Shown here: one piece after another, positions 9,001-18,429 of the stretch
Layout of the letters: each line of letters begins with the position of its first letter
How positions within the stretch are numbered: the stretch's first letter is position 1
Assembly: GCA_965220985.1 (NCBI GenBank)
Contig: OZ244854.1
Location: 1,922,001 to 1,986,000 of the forward strand
DNA: 64,000 bases
Origin: JAPPHA01 sp965220985
GTDB lineage: Bacteria > Pseudomonadota > Alphaproteobacteria > Rhodobacterales > Rhodobacteraceae
Direction: 5' to 3'
The notes under the pieces: model-generated
Told to the model about the DNA's origin: nothing
Databases searched by the model: none
Seen by the model: only the letters and a program-made list of their open reading frames with translations
Made by a program: the position numbers and the translations under genes

Positions 9001-9123
9001 CCGCCGCTCTGTCCTTCGGGACCCCTTGGTGTTTGTGGCCCCCGCGAGGGGATGCCTGTCGCCCGCTTCGATTGTCGAACCGGGAAAGGAAAGCACCTTT
9101 CACATGATTGAAAGGATCCAGCC

Positions 9124-9744
9124 GTGACCAAACGCACCGCTGCCAAGTACAAGATCGATCGTCGCATGGGCGAGAACATTTGGGGCCGCCCAAAATCGCC
9201 CGTCAACCGCAGGGAATCCGGCCCCGGTCAGCATGGAATGCGCCGCAAGGGCAAGCTGTCCGATTTCGGCATCCAGCTTCGGGCCAAGCAGAAACTGAAG
9301 GGCTACTACGGCGACCTGACCGAACGGCAGTTCCGGAGAATCTTCGGAGAGGCCGAACGGGTCAAGGGCGACACGGGGGAAAACCTGATCGGCCTGCTCG
9401 AGAGACGACTCGATGCCATCGTTTATCGGGCGAAGTTCGTCCCAACAGTCTTTGCGGCCAGACAATTCGTCAATCATGGACATGTTCTGGTCAACGGGAA
9501 CCGCGTGAACATCCCCTCGTACCGGGTCAAGACAGGCGACGTGATCGAGGTTCGCGAAAAATCCCGGCAGTTGCCGCTCGTGCTCGAGGCGGTTGGTTCG
9601 CCGGAACGCGACGTTCCCGATTACCTCGCTGTCGACCACTCCGCCATGAAGGCCGAGTTCGCCCGCATTCCGGGCCTTGCCGATGTTCCGTATCCGGTGA
9701 CGATGGAACCCAATCTCGTGGTCGAGTATTACGCCAAGAACTGA
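9124..9744 (+). CDS. rpsD: 30S ribosomal protein S4
   Basis: A 206-residue protein with the S4 N-terminal domain (RRESGPGQHGMRRKGK) and the C-terminal S4 RNA-binding domain (RRLDAIVYRAKF, then FVNHGHVLVNGNRVN). S4 binds 16S rRNA early in 30S assembly and can repress its own mRNA in some bacteria. The start is GTG, supported by AAAGGA about eight bases upstream. The gene stands alone, outside the ribosomal protein operons, as in many alphaproteobacteria. Its promoter and a roughly 115-base leader are visible. Confidence 0.97.
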   Translation: MTKRTAAKYKIDRRMGENIWGRPKSPVNRRESGPGQHGMRRKGKLSDFGIQLRAKQKLKGYYGDLTERQFRRIFGEAERVKGDTGENLIGLLERRLDAIVYRAKFVPTVFAARQFVNHGHVLVNGNRVNIPSYRVKTGDVIEVREKSRQLPLVLEAVGSPERDVPDYLAVDHSAMKAEFARIPGLADVPYPVTMEPNLVVEYYAKN

Positions 9745-9968
9745 TCGCTTCCGGGAGGTTCCCCGGCGATACGGTCACGATGGTGCTGCCGGGCAGTGCT
9801 TGGCGTTGGGTTGTGCGTATCGCGATCACCTCCTGACGATTTGTCGTCTTCGGCCGACCGGTGACCAGACATGTGGGTCATCGGTCATGGGTTCGTCGTC
9901 ACCGATGACGCGAAGGTGACGATGCTGCGAATTGACTTGCATGCCCGATGGCGTAAGGTTCGTGCATC

Positions 9969-10640
9969 ATGGCAAGCGAACACGTCATCAAGAGGTTTTT
10001 CATGAACATGTTCAGCAGCGACTCGGCTGACTCGTCAGTGAACTCGGAGGTGAATGCGGTTTCTGCTCCTCCCGGACATCATGCGGTCTTCGGTCGGAGG
10101 CTCGATGACTTCGGGGCGGACGGCAACGAATTCGCCATGTTCGGCATGGGCTGTTTCTGGGGCGTCGAGCGAATCTTCTGGCGGCTTGACGGAGTCTGGA
10201 ACACCGCAGTCGGTTTCGCGGGCGGCACGACGGTGAACCCGACGTACCGGGACGTTTGCATCGGCAAGAGCGGTCACAACGAAGTCGTGCGGATATGCTT
10301 CGATCCCAAGACCGTGTCCTACGAGACCTTGCTCCGCGCTTTTTGGGAAGGGCACGACCCAACCCAAGGGATGCGACAGGGGGCAGACGTTGGCACCCAG
10401 TACAGATCTGGCATCTACACCTATTCGGACGCACAGGCGCGCGCCGCAACGGAGTCTCTCAAGGCCTACCAGAGCCAGTTGGACAAGGCCGGTTACGGTC
10501 AGATCACCACCGAGATCCTGAACGCACCGGAATTCTACCAGGCCGAAAACTATCACCAACAGTATCTTGTCAAGAATCCTGGCGGGTACTGCGGCGTCGG
10601 CGGAACGGGTGTGGTCTGCACCATCGGCGCGGTTGCCTGA
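9969..10640 (+). CDS. msrA: Peptide-methionine (S)-S-oxide reductase MsrA
   Basis: A 223-residue MsrA. The catalytic cysteine sits in GMGCFWGVERIF. The family stretch GHDPTQGMRQGADVGTQYRS follows, and the C terminus (GGYCGVGGTGVVC) supplies the recycling cysteines. The enzyme repairs the S-epimer of methionine sulfoxide in proteins with thioredoxin. The N terminus is about 50 residues longer than the minimal domain and has no clear signal peptide. A second in-frame ATG at 10002 could be the true start. Confidence 0.93.
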   Translation: MASEHVIKRFFMNMFSSDSADSSVNSEVNAVSAPPGHHAVFGRRLDDFGADGNEFAMFGMGCFWGVERIFWRLDGVWNTAVGFAGGTTVNPTYRDVCIGKSGHNEVVRICFDPKTVSYETLLRAFWEGHDPTQGMRQGADVGTQYRSGIYTYSDAQARAATESLKAYQSQLDKAGYGQITTEILNAPEFYQAENYHQQYLVKNPGGYCGVGGTGVVCTIGAVA

Positions 10641-10685
10641 CGCGGCAGTTCTTGTACAGGGGGAAACCCCGAGGATTCGACCGGG

Positions 10686-11564
10686 ATGCCGACCTACATG
10701 GCGGTGACGACACTGTCGGGAGAAGAGGCGGCAACGGCTCTCGCATTGCGAATCGAAAGCCAACTGTCGTCCGTGACTGCAACCGTGACCGGTGAAATCG
10801 AGGACGGTTCGGGACTCTGGGAGGTCGCGGGCTACTTCGATCAGCATCCTGACGAACTCCGTCTCTCGCTGCTCGCAGCCACCGCCGGTGCCGATGCACG
10901 ACCGTTCGTGATCTCCGAATTGCCAGAAACCGGCTGGGTCGAGAAGGCCCAGAGACAGTTGGCTCCGGTGACTGCGGGCAGGTTCTTCGTTCATGGCCGT
11001 CATGATGCCGACAAGAAGCCAACGGACGCGACATCGCTCTTGGTCGAGGCCGCCATGGCGTTCGGAACCGGTCACCATGGCACCACGCGAGGTTGCTTGC
11101 TGGCGATCGACAAACTTGCTCGCGAGGGGCACGCGGCGACGCAAATTCTCGATCTCGGGTGCGGAACCGCCATTCTCGCCATGGCCGCGGCACGGGTCTT
11201 CGATGCGGAGGTGATCGCCTCCGATATCGATCCGTCAGCGGTTGAAACCGCGCAAGCGAACGTGGCCGCGAACGATCTGTCAGGCCAGATCAGGGTAATG
11301 CAGGGGAACGGTTTCGATCACCCCGAGATTCGGGCATCGGCACCGTTCGACCTGTTGTTGGCAAACATCCTCGAAAAGCCGCTTCTCGCGATGGCGGGGG
11401 ACTTTGCAGATAACTGCGGACCGTGCGGTCGTGTGGTGCTCTCGGGCATCCTCGCCAGCCGTCGCCAAGTCGTGGTGAGGCGATTTCGCGAAGTCGGGTT
11501 CATCGAACGTGAGGTCTATCCCGACGGCGAATGGGCGACACTGGCACTTGCCAAGGAAAACTGA
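10686..11564 (+). CDS. prmA: Ribosomal protein L11 methyltransferase
   Basis: A 292-residue class I AdoMet methyltransferase. It has an N-terminal substrate-recognition domain, then FGTGHHGTTRGCL, the AdoMet loop ILDLGCGTAILAMAAA, the acidic SDIDPSAVE and the NILEKPL motif characteristic of PrmA. It trimethylates ribosomal protein L11. It lies 45 bp downstream of msrA on the same strand and may share its transcript. Length and motifs are normal for the family. Confidence 0.92.
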   Translation: MPTYMAVTTLSGEEAATALALRIESQLSSVTATVTGEIEDGSGLWEVAGYFDQHPDELRLSLLAATAGADARPFVISELPETGWVEKAQRQLAPVTAGRFFVHGRHDADKKPTDATSLLVEAAMAFGTGHHGTTRGCLLAIDKLAREGHAATQILDLGCGTAILAMAAARVFDAEVIASDIDPSAVETAQANVAANDLSGQIRVMQGNGFDHPEIRASAPFDLLLANILEKPLLAMAGDFADNCGPCGRVVLSGILASRRQVVVRRFREVGFIEREVYPDGEWATLALAKEN

Positions 11565-11877
11565 CCGACGGAGGATACCGTTTCTGCCCGATGAACAAGC
11601 GGGTCATGTCGTTGCACCTGCAAGCGGTCAGAAAGTCCGGAAACCGATCGCGTTGGCGTCGCTTCAATTGACGAAAATTGCGGTTGATCCGGTCCGGGGC
11701 GCCGAGACGAGGCCGGGTTCGGCATGAACCGTCGTCGTCTTGCGAAATTCGATCTGATGTCGTGGAATTCAGCGGCGTCTTGCGTCGTGCAAGACGAGTG
11801 AGATTATCGATTCGAGAAGTAGGTGAAGGCCACCGGGGAGGAAGCTGGCGGCCTTCACGTGAACCGTCTTTCGGCGG
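11565..11877. other. Convergent intergenic region with inverted repeat
   Basis: Lies between the stops of prmA (plus) and the DUF1127 gene (minus). No gene is seen. It contains the inverted repeat listed at 11823-11858. Confidence 0.5.
11823..11858 (-). terminator. Possible terminator hairpin after the DUF1127 gene
   Basis: Perfect 9-bp arms GTGAAGGCC (11823-11831) and GGCCTTCAC (11850-11858) surround an 18-base loop, 19 bases past the DUF1127 stop. No T-run follows on either strand, so Rho-independent action is uncertain. Confidence 0.4.
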
Positions 11878-12087
11878 TTATCTGTAGATCTTGATGGTCT
11901 CCACGTCGGCTCGCGTCAGTCCGATGTCGTCGAGGTCTCGCTCGGACAGTCGGGAAAGAATGGCACGGGTTCGGGTTTCTTCGTACCGCCGTCCCACGAA
12001 TGCGACCGCCTTCGCGACAAGGTCGGTCAGGACATACGTGGCTCGCGCGCCGGTGGGGATCGTTCTGACTTCATGGGCAATTGACAT
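11878..12087 (-). CDS. DUF1127 domain small protein
   Basis: A 69-residue basic protein. The C-terminal half, RAILSRLSERDLDDIGLTRADVE, is the DUF1127 (YjiS-like) arginine-rich motif common in alphaproteobacteria. Some members take part in RNA-related regulation or in phosphate and carbon metabolism, but the function of this one is unknown. The start at 12087 follows a near-perfect AAGGAGG ribosome binding site, so the longer in-frame extension upstream is rejected. It is monocistronic, and the flanking DNA on its 5' side is gene-poor. Confidence 0.8.
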   Translation of the reverse strand: MSIAHEVRTIPTGARATYVLTDLVAKAVAFVGRRYEETRTRAILSRLSERDLDDIGLTRADVETIKIYR

Positions 12088-12951
12088 CGTCTTGACCTCC
12101 TTCTTGTCTTGACCTTTGTTTGTTCCATGATTGCCTTTCGGCTTGACAGGCAGATAGTGGCTTCGGCCAAACCGGACAATTTCAATTTTTGCATACTCGC
12201 CATGCGGGAATCGCATGGCGGCGGAGCGGTCGCTGTTGAAAGATCATTTCGGCAATTTGGCCGCGCAGAATCGCAGGATCGGGCCAATCTCCGCACCCAT
12301 TCGAGGGCCTGGCAGTTTGTGCTGCGGCGGGGATCACTGGGCAGTGTTTTGCCGGCGCGGCTGATAGTCAGCTTGTGCTCAAGAGTCCAGCAAGAGCGCA
12401 CGCGCGAGCGAATCGACAGGATCTTTCAGCCAATAGTGTAGTGAGACGAGTTGATTCAGTATTGTGCTGCCGAACAGCTTGGCAAGTGGCACCTGGTAGA
12501 AGAAGGCGCCGAGCCTATACGAAGCACGTCTTTGTGTTGCAGCCTTTTCGCAGCCTATTGGCCAAATCTCAACATCTGGGCGACTCGAATGGCAGAATCG
12601 CTACAACAGGTGCTGCACATCAACGGCAACTGGACGAATGATGTTGCTCCCCGACTGCATAAGTGTCAAAGGAACAGAATGCTTGCGATCATGTTGGCAA
12701 AGTTCACGGGCAGACTCGTGGACCTCTACGGAGAGGTCCAGATCGCGTGCAGTGTTTCGTGAGTCGACCAGACATAATCGTGTGGACGACTTGGGTATGT
12801 TGAGTATCATCAAGGGCCACTGGCGGTTTTCGTTTAGGCGGGGAGCGCGTGGCGATCTTGCAACAATTGCCCAATGTTCTGGGTTCGAGTAAGGCCATTG
12901 ACTGAACGTTCGTTGCGGATTGCAACCAAGTAAACCGGGAATCGTGTCAAA
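12088..12951. other. Gene-poor, lower-GC region
   Basis: About 860 bases with only short, overlapping open frames on both strands and no recognisable protein. Composition drifts toward AT compared with the flanks. It contains the DUF1127 promoter at one end and the lipoprotein promoter at the other. It could be the decayed remains of an insertion. Confidence 0.4.
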
Positions 12952-13248
12952 ATGCGAAAGTTCATAATTCTGACTGCCGTTCTTTTCGTCACAGCGAATT
13001 GCTCATCGACAGACTATTTCTTGGCAGACGGCAATCGAGCGGCAGGAACTGTTACTCTGGTTTGCAACTATAATATGTTCAGCGGATGCATTGACCAGCC
13101 AAGCGAAGAACAGCAACAAGAGGCTGCTCAAGCGTGCAAGCGATGGGGTTATTCAGGTGCCCGCGCTTTCGGAAGTGTTAGAAATATTCAAGGACCTGAC
13201 AGCACAGGCCGCCTTGAAATGACCTTTCAGTGCGTCGGAGACCTATAG
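12952..13248 (+). CDS. YecR-like small lipoprotein
   Basis: A 98-residue protein with a lipoprotein signal: a hydrophobic start, then VTANC with the lipobox cysteine at residue 17. The mature part has GNRAAGTVTL, EEQQQEAAQACKRWGY and a Cys near the C terminus. This resembles YecR-family lipoproteins, which are also found linked to flagellar regulons in enterobacteria. The cellular role is unknown. Codon use and composition are more AT-rich than in neighbouring housekeeping genes, which suggests recent acquisition. Confidence 0.6.
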   Translation: MRKFIILTAVLFVTANCSSTDYFLADGNRAAGTVTLVCNYNMFSGCIDQPSEEQQQEAAQACKRWGYSGARAFGSVRNIQGPDSTGRLEMTFQCVGDL

Positions 13249-13282
13249 GGATTCATGGCAAGACAAGCCTTAAGATTTTAGG

Positions 13283-13334
13283 GTCACTCTCCGAGTGACA
13301 CTAACTTTAGGATTCGAGCGACACTAACTGTAAG
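13283..13334. repeat. Inverted repeat plus 23-bp-spaced direct repeats
   Basis: GTCACTC (13283-13289) and GAGTGAC (13293-13299) form a perfect inverted repeat with a 3-base loop. The second arm begins a direct repeat, CGAGTGACACTAACT (13292-13306), copied with one mismatch at 13315-13329. Repeated motifs of this kind occur at the ends of IS21-type elements, but no transposase gene is present. Confidence 0.5.
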
Positions 13335-13397
13335 AGTTGGTCGTTCTGACATGGTACAATGTCGCTCCGATCGCGTTTCGGGATGATATGGTCGCGA

Positions 13398-14390
13398 TCA
13401 GCAATATCTCTCCGGCCCATCCCACTGCGCGACGCTGTACCGGTCGCCATGCGCCCAGCCGACCGGCAGGACCGTCTCGATCCGTGCCAGGTCGTCCGCT
13501 GACAACTCGATCGCTGTTCCGTGCACCAGTTCCGCCAGATGCGCCGGGTTCGCGGTGCCGGGAATCGGCAGCACGTGCTCGCCTCGAGAAATCAGCCAGG
13601 CGATCGCCAAACCGGCGGCCGGCACGCCCATCTCGGCGGCCAACGCCCGAAACCTGTCGGTAACACGGATGTTTGCGTCGTAGTTGGGCTGCATGAACCG
13701 GGGATTGTTGGCGGTGAACCGCTGCGATTGAACGCGCTCCCAGGTAAACGGGCTGTCCGTCAGGAACGAACGGCCCACCGGGGAAAACGCGACCAGCGTG
13801 GTTCCGATCTCCGCGCAGGTCTGGGTCAGTCCCAGTTCCGGCGAACGGGTCGACAGGGAATACTCCGACTGAACTGCGGCAATCGGGCACTCGCTTGCGG
13901 CCCGGCGCAAAGTTGTCGGTGCGACCTCCGACAGACCGACGGCCCGGGTCTTGCCGCTGTCGATCAGGCGCTTCAGCGTGCCGCCAACGTCTTCGGGGGT
14001 GTGGGCGCGGTCGTAACGATGGGCATAGAACAGATCGACGTGATCCGTTCCCAACCGCTTCAGGCTGTCGTCCAGGCAGGCTTCGAGATATTCCGGGTCG
14101 TTGTTGAAGCGTCGCTTGGGGTCGCCGGTGAATCCGGCCTTGGTCGCGAGGTTCATTGCGTCGCGGGCCCCGGGATTGGCGGCGAACCACTGGCCAATGA
14201 TCTCCTCGGACCGACCGTCGCCGTAAATGTTGGCAGTGTCGATATGGCTGACGCCCGCATCGCGGCACGCATTCAGAACCGCGTGGCTGTCTTCGAGAGT
14301 TGCGTCGCCGTACGCTCCCGCAAATGACATCGCGCCGATTCCGAACTGCGAAACCGTCGGTCCGCCTTTCCCCAGGGTCGTGAACTTCAT
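13398..14390 (-). CDS. Aldo/keto reductase
   Basis: A 330-residue NADPH-dependent reductase of the AKR fold. The catalytic tetrad is readable: Asp and Tyr in HIDTANIYGDG, Lys in ATKAGF and His in FYAHRYD. The C-terminal cofactor region contains PIPGTANPAHL. It reduces aldehydes or ketones; the substrate is unknown. The start at 14390 follows GGAG by six to seven bases; a start 12 bases earlier is less likely. It is divergent from ruvC. Confidence 0.88.
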   Translation of the reverse strand: MKFTTLGKGGPTVSQFGIGAMSFAGAYGDATLEDSHAVLNACRDAGVSHIDTANIYGDGRSEEIIGQWFAANPGARDAMNLATKAGFTGDPKRRFNNDPEYLEACLDDSLKRLGTDHVDLFYAHRYDRAHTPEDVGGTLKRLIDSGKTRAVGLSEVAPTTLRRAASECPIAAVQSEYSLSTRSPELGLTQTCAEIGTTLVAFSPVGRSFLTDSPFTWERVQSQRFTANNPRFMQPNYDANIRVTDRFRALAAEMGVPAAGLAIAWLISRGEHVLPIPGTANPAHLAELVHGTAIELSADDLARIETVLPVGWAHGDRYSVAQWDGPERYC

Positions 14391-14803
14391 TCTTTGCTCC
14401 ATTCAGTGCCGAGGCAGGACCGATCCGAACGGCATCGAACCGACGTGACGAGTTTGTTCCTGGATCGCATTTTGCCGGATTGCCGAGTGAAGCGGTTGCT
14501 CCATTCACAATCTTGGCGGCTATCGCCAGCGGTGGCAAGTTCGTCAAGCATCTTCCGGTCGCAGGCGTGGTCAGTCCAATCTCGCGGGCCGTCATTTGCG
14601 AAATCAATTCGGGTCCTTGGCAAAGGATTCGGGGCTCGCGAAGCCGTGCAGGCCAGTGGCAGTGAACCACCCCACGAGCTCTCGCTCCACTGGTCTTGGG
14701 CGCATGCAGCCTTTGCCAGGCGTTCGGTTTCATGGTAATCGACACCGCGAAATGTTCCTGTCATCGGGTGCCATCATGTCAGTTGGGCGGCGAAGGAGAC
14801 GGT
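14391..14803. other. Divergent intergenic region between aldo/keto reductase gene and ruvC
   Basis: No supported gene. It should contain the promoters of the minus-strand reductase and the plus-strand ruvCAB operon. No clear consensus boxes were picked out. Confidence 0.4.
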
Positions 14804-15319
14804 GTGAGAATCATCGGGCTTGACCCGGGTCTACGGTCCACCGGCTGGGGGGTGGTCGATGTCCAGGGATCGCGGCTGACACATGTTGCGAACGGCAAGT
14901 GCACCTCCGCCGGCGATGACCTCTCAAAGCGACTGGCCAGCCTGTATCGACAGCTGGAAGCGGTATTGAACAACCACAAGCCGGACGAGTCCGCCGTCGA
15001 GAACGTTTTTGTCAACAAGGACCCTGTTTCGACCCTGAAGCTCGGCCAGGCGCGGGGTCTGTGTTTGCTGGTGCCGGCGCTCAAGGGCATGCCGGTGCAC
15101 GAATACGCACCCAACACGGTCAAGAAATCCGTCGTTGGCGTCGGTCACGCCGACAAGGCCCAGGTCGAGATGATGGTGCGGATGCTCCTGCCGGGCGCCG
15201 AGTTCAACAGCCCCGATGCGGCTGACGCCCTCGCACTTGCAATCTGCCACGCGCACATGTCCCGGGGCTCCGCCCGGATGGCAAGGTTGCTGCAGGAGAG
15301 TCCCGGTCATCCGGGTTGA
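14804..15319 (+). CDS. ruvC: Holliday junction resolvase RuvC
   Basis: A 171-residue nuclease. The first catalytic Asp is in IIGLDPGLRSTGWG, Glu is in AVENVF, and the final acidic pair is in SPDAADALALA. RuvC cleaves Holliday junctions symmetrically together with RuvAB. The GTG at 14804 follows GAAGGAGA and gives the normal RuvC length, so upstream in-frame ATGs are rejected. It is the first gene of ruvC-ruvA-ruvB. Confidence 0.95.
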   Translation: MRIIGLDPGLRSTGWGVVDVQGSRLTHVANGKCTSAGDDLSKRLASLYRQLEAVLNNHKPDESAVENVFVNKDPVSTLKLGQARGLCLLVPALKGMPVHEYAPNTVKKSVVGVGHADKAQVEMMVRMLLPGAEFNSPDAADALALAICHAHMSRGSARMARLLQESPGHPG

Positions 15320-15335
15320 TGGGGATGAGTGAACA

Positions 15336-16022
15336 GTGATCGGCAAGATTTCGGGATTGATTGACGACAAGGGAGCCGACCACCTCCTGGTCGACGTCGG
15401 TGGTGTCGGGCTGGTGGTCCACTGCTCAGAGCGAACGCTGAGCGAACTCCCCGGACGGGGGCACACTGTCTCGCTCTATACCGAACTGGTGGTCCGCGAG
15501 GATCTTCTGCAACTGATCGGCTTTCGCTCGCGAGCGGAGCGGGAGTGGCACAGGCTGCTGACCCGGGTACAAGGCGTGGGCCACAAGGCCGGGCTGGCGA
15601 TCGTCGGGACGTTGGGTTCGGAAGGCCTGTTTCGCGCGGTGTCCTTGAAGGACACGGCGGCCATTCGGGCAGCGCCAGGTGTCGGGCCCAAGCTCGCGCA
15701 GCGAATCATCAGCGAACTCAAGGAAGAGTCCATCAAGATCATCGGTCTCGGCGCGGACGGAGAGGAGGCGCTGGAACCGTCGGGTGACGACCGTGCCCCG
15801 CAGGCGGACTCGGGAGCAGTCGAAATGACCGGTGATGCGACCCCGAAGACCGCAGCTGTCTCCGCCCAGTCCCGAAAGGACGCGATGTCCGCCCTCATCA
15901 ATCTCGGATACGCCCATGGCGAAGCCGCTGAAGCCATCGCATCAGTGTCCTCGGAGAATCCGGAACTCGATTCCTCGGGCCTGATTCGCGCGGCGCTCAA
16001 GTACATGGCGCCGAGAGACTGA
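15336..16022 (+). CDS. ruvA: Holliday junction branch migration protein RuvA
   Basis: A 228-residue protein. It has the OB-fold N-terminal domain (MIGKISGLIDDKG), helix-hairpin-helix segments (LTRVQGVGHKAGLAI and IRAAPGVGPKLAQRI), an acidic linker and the C-terminal RuvB-binding domain (ALINLGYAHGEA). RuvA tetramers hold the four-way junction and load RuvB. The start is GTG, 16 bases after ruvC. The TGA shares one base with the ruvB ATG. The linker is slightly longer than usual. Confidence 0.95.
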   Translation: MIGKISGLIDDKGADHLLVDVGGVGLVVHCSERTLSELPGRGHTVSLYTELVVREDLLQLIGFRSRAEREWHRLLTRVQGVGHKAGLAIVGTLGSEGLFRAVSLKDTAAIRAAPGVGPKLAQRIISELKEESIKIIGLGADGEEALEPSGDDRAPQADSGAVEMTGDATPKTAAVSAQSRKDAMSALINLGYAHGEAAEAIASVSSENPELDSSGLIRAALKYMAPRD

Positions 16023-17104
16023 TGCGAATGTCGCAGCGACCCGACCCTGACCTGCGCCCTCGCGAGCGCCCCGACGATGTCGATGTCGCTCTCAGACCGG
16101 ATTCTCTCGACGAATTCATCGGACAGACGACCGCAAGATCCAATCTCCGCATCTTCATCGAAAGCGCAAAGCGGCGACGAAAGCCGATGGATCACACGCT
16201 GTTCTACGGACCGCCAGGTCTTGGCAAGACCACGCTTGCGCGCATCATCAGCCGCGAGCTTGGAGTGGGCTTTCACACGTCGTCGGGACCGATCCTGGTC
16301 AGGGCGGGCGACCTGGCGGCAATTCTGACCAATCTCGACGCCGGCGACGTGCTGTTCATCGACGAAATCCACCGCCTCAATCCGGCAGTCGAGGAGGTTC
16401 TCTATCCCGCCCTCGAAGACTACGAGCTCGATCTCGTCATCGGGCAGGGGCCGGCAGCGCGCTCCGTCAGGATCGAGCTGCAGCCCTTCACGCTGGTTGG
16501 CGCCACGACCCGGCTGGGTCTCTTGACCACGCCGCTGCGGGACCGCTTTGGCATCCCGATCCGCCTGGAATTCTACTCGGACGAGGAACTTTCCGAAGTG
16601 GTGTCACGCGCGGCCCGATTGATGGAGACGGAGGCGGAACAGGCCGGTGCCGTTGAAATCGCAAGCCGATCTCGGGGGACGCCACGAATCGCCGGGCGAC
16701 TGCTGCGCAGGGTTCTCGATTTCGCGGTGGTCGAGGGAGACGGTCGCATCACGCAGGCGGTAGCCGATCGTGCATTGACCCAGCTCGCCGTGGACCGGCT
16801 CGGCCTCGACTCGGCCGATCGACGCTACTTGCGGTTGCTCGCCCAGGAATTCGGGGGCGGACCGGTTGGCATCGACACCATCGCCGCGGCTCTCTCGGAA
16901 TCACGCGACGCGATCGAGGAGGTGGTGGAGCCATTCCTGCTGCAGCAGGGGCTGGTCCAGAGAACGCCGCGCGGACGGATGATCGGGCAAAAGGCGTGGA
17001 TCCACCTGGGGCTGGAAGTGCCCGACAGCCTCCGCAGGGCCGAATCGCCGCAGAACCCGCTTCCGTTCGAGGAAACGCCGTCGACGGATGGCGAAGTGAC
17101 CTGA
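16022..17104 (+). CDS. ruvB: Holliday junction branch migration ATPase RuvB
   Basis: A 360-residue AAA+ motor. It has Walker A YGPPGLGKTTLA, Walker B VLFIDEIHRL, a sensor-1 region GATTRLGLLTTPLRDRF and a C-terminal winged helix (LLQQGLVQRTPRGR). RuvB hexamers drive branch migration on RuvA-bound junctions. The ATG overlaps the ruvA stop (TGATG), so translation is coupled. The C-terminal tail is extended by about 20 residues. Confidence 0.96.
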   Translation: MRMSQRPDPDLRPRERPDDVDVALRPDSLDEFIGQTTARSNLRIFIESAKRRRKPMDHTLFYGPPGLGKTTLARIISRELGVGFHTSSGPILVRAGDLAAILTNLDAGDVLFIDEIHRLNPAVEEVLYPALEDYELDLVIGQGPAARSVRIELQPFTLVGATTRLGLLTTPLRDRFGIPIRLEFYSDEELSEVVSRAARLMETEAEQAGAVEIASRSRGTPRIAGRLLRRVLDFAVVEGDGRITQAVADRALTQLAVDRLGLDSADRRYLRLLAQEFGGGPVGIDTIAAALSESRDAIEEVVEPFLLQQGLVQRTPRGRMIGQKAWIHLGLEVPDSLRRAESPQNPLPFEETPSTDGEVT

Positions 17105-17265
17105 CCGAGGCCAGTCATCGTGCACGCGCGCTTGCCGACGGCCGGCATCGCGATTGGCGCCCAGTGTCGCGCGAAGACAGGGGCATTCGGTGCTTGAACG
17201 GGGCGGATGCAGACAATATTGCGGGGCAAATGGTCACAGCCGCGAGCGGGAAGGGAAAACGAGGC

Positions 17266-18429
17266 ATGTCGAGACGCTACATCATCACGTCGGAGTCGGT
17301 CGGGGAGGGACATCCCGACAAGGTCGCGGACGCCATTTCGGATGCAGTCCTTGATGCGGTTCTCGACGGAGACCCGCATGGTCGCGTCGCTTGCGAGGCC
17401 ATGGTCAAGACAGGGGTTGCGATCCTCGCGGGCGAAATCACCACGACCGCCAGCGTCGACTACGTCGATATCGCGCGCGAAACCATTCGTTCGGTCGGTT
17501 ACGACAACCCCGAGCTCGGTTACGACGGCAACTCCTGCTCGGTGTTTCTCGCGCTCGACCGGCAATCTCCCGACATCGCGCAAGGCGTGAACGAAGGCGA
17601 CGGCCTCGACCTCGACCAGGGCGCCGGGGACCAGGGGCTCATGTACGGCTATGCCTGCGAGGAAAACGAACAGCTGATGCCGTTGCCGATCCATCTCGCG
17701 CATTCGCTGACCCGAAGCCATGCGCAATTGCGGCGCAGCGGCGATCTGCCGTGGTTGCGACCCGACGCGAAGGCACAGGTGTCGGTTGTCTACGAAGACG
17801 GCCGACCCGTCGCGATCGACACGATCGTCCTGTCGACCCAGCACGCACCAGAGGTCAGTCACCGCGAAATCGAGGAAGCTGTCATCGAACACATCATCAA
17901 GCCCGTGCTTCCCGAATCGCTCGCGAAAGGCGAGGTGCGTTACCTGATCAATCCGACCGGGCGGTTCGTGATCGGCGGACCCGTCGGGGATTGCGGACTC
18001 ACCGGCCGAAAGATCATCGTCGACACCTACGGCGGGGTCGGACGTCATGGCGGAGGGGCATTCTCGGGCAAGGATCCCTCGAAGGTCGACCGATCCGGCG
18101 CCTACATGGCCCGCCATGTCGCCAAGAATGTCGTGGCAGCCAAGCTGGCGACGCGCTGCGAGGTGCAGATCGCCTATGCGATTGGCGTCGCGAAACCCGT
18201 GTCCGTTCACGTCAACACCTTCGGGACCGCCAAATGCGACGAAGGACGGATCGAGGACGCCATCAGCCAGGTTTTCGACCTCCGACCGAAAGCGATTATC
18301 AGGGAGTTGGACCTCTTGCGGCCGATCTACGGCAAGACCGCCAACGGTGGCCACTTCGGTCGCTCGGAGCCGGAGTTCACGTGGGAATCGGTCGGCAGGC
18401 GCGAGGAACTCGTCGACGCGGTCAAGTGA
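17266..18429 (+). CDS. metK: S-adenosylmethionine synthetase
   Basis: A 387-residue protein starting SRRYIITSESVGEGHPDK. It has the nucleotide-binding GAGDQGLMYGYA motif and the phosphate-binding GGGAFSGKDPSKVDRS loop. MetK makes AdoMet from ATP and methionine. ATG 17266 lies in a gap of about 160 bases after ruvB; longer in-frame starts would overlap ruvB and are rejected. A short-chain dehydrogenase gene follows 63 bases later, where trmB is often found in relatives. Confidence 0.96.
   Translation: MSRRYIITSESVGEGHPDKVADAISDAVLDAVLDGDPHGRVACEAMVKTGVAILAGEITTTASVDYVDIARETIRSVGYDNPELGYDGNSCSVFLALDRQSPDIAQGVNEGDGLDLDQGAGDQGLMYGYACEENEQLMPLPIHLAHSLTRSHAQLRRSGDLPWLRPDAKAQVSVVYEDGRPVAIDTIVLSTQHAPEVSHREIEEAVIEHIIKPVLPESLAKGEVRYLINPTGRFVIGGPVGDCGLTGRKIIVDTYGGVGRHGGGAFSGKDPSKVDRSGAYMARHVAKNVVAAKLATRCEVQIAYAIGVAKPVSVHVNTFGTAKCDEGRIEDAISQVFDLRPKAIIRELDLLRPIYGKTANGGHFGRSEPEFTWESVGRREELVDAVK

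Noticed and set aside
11862..11879. Small hairpin AACCG/CGGTT at the DUF1127 stop
   Set aside because: Only a 5-bp stem; the longer repeat at 11823-11858 is the better terminator candidate.
12451..12762. A 103-codon plus-strand frame in the AT-richer patch
   Set aside because: No recognisable domain, no binding site and several overlapping alternatives; it may be debris.
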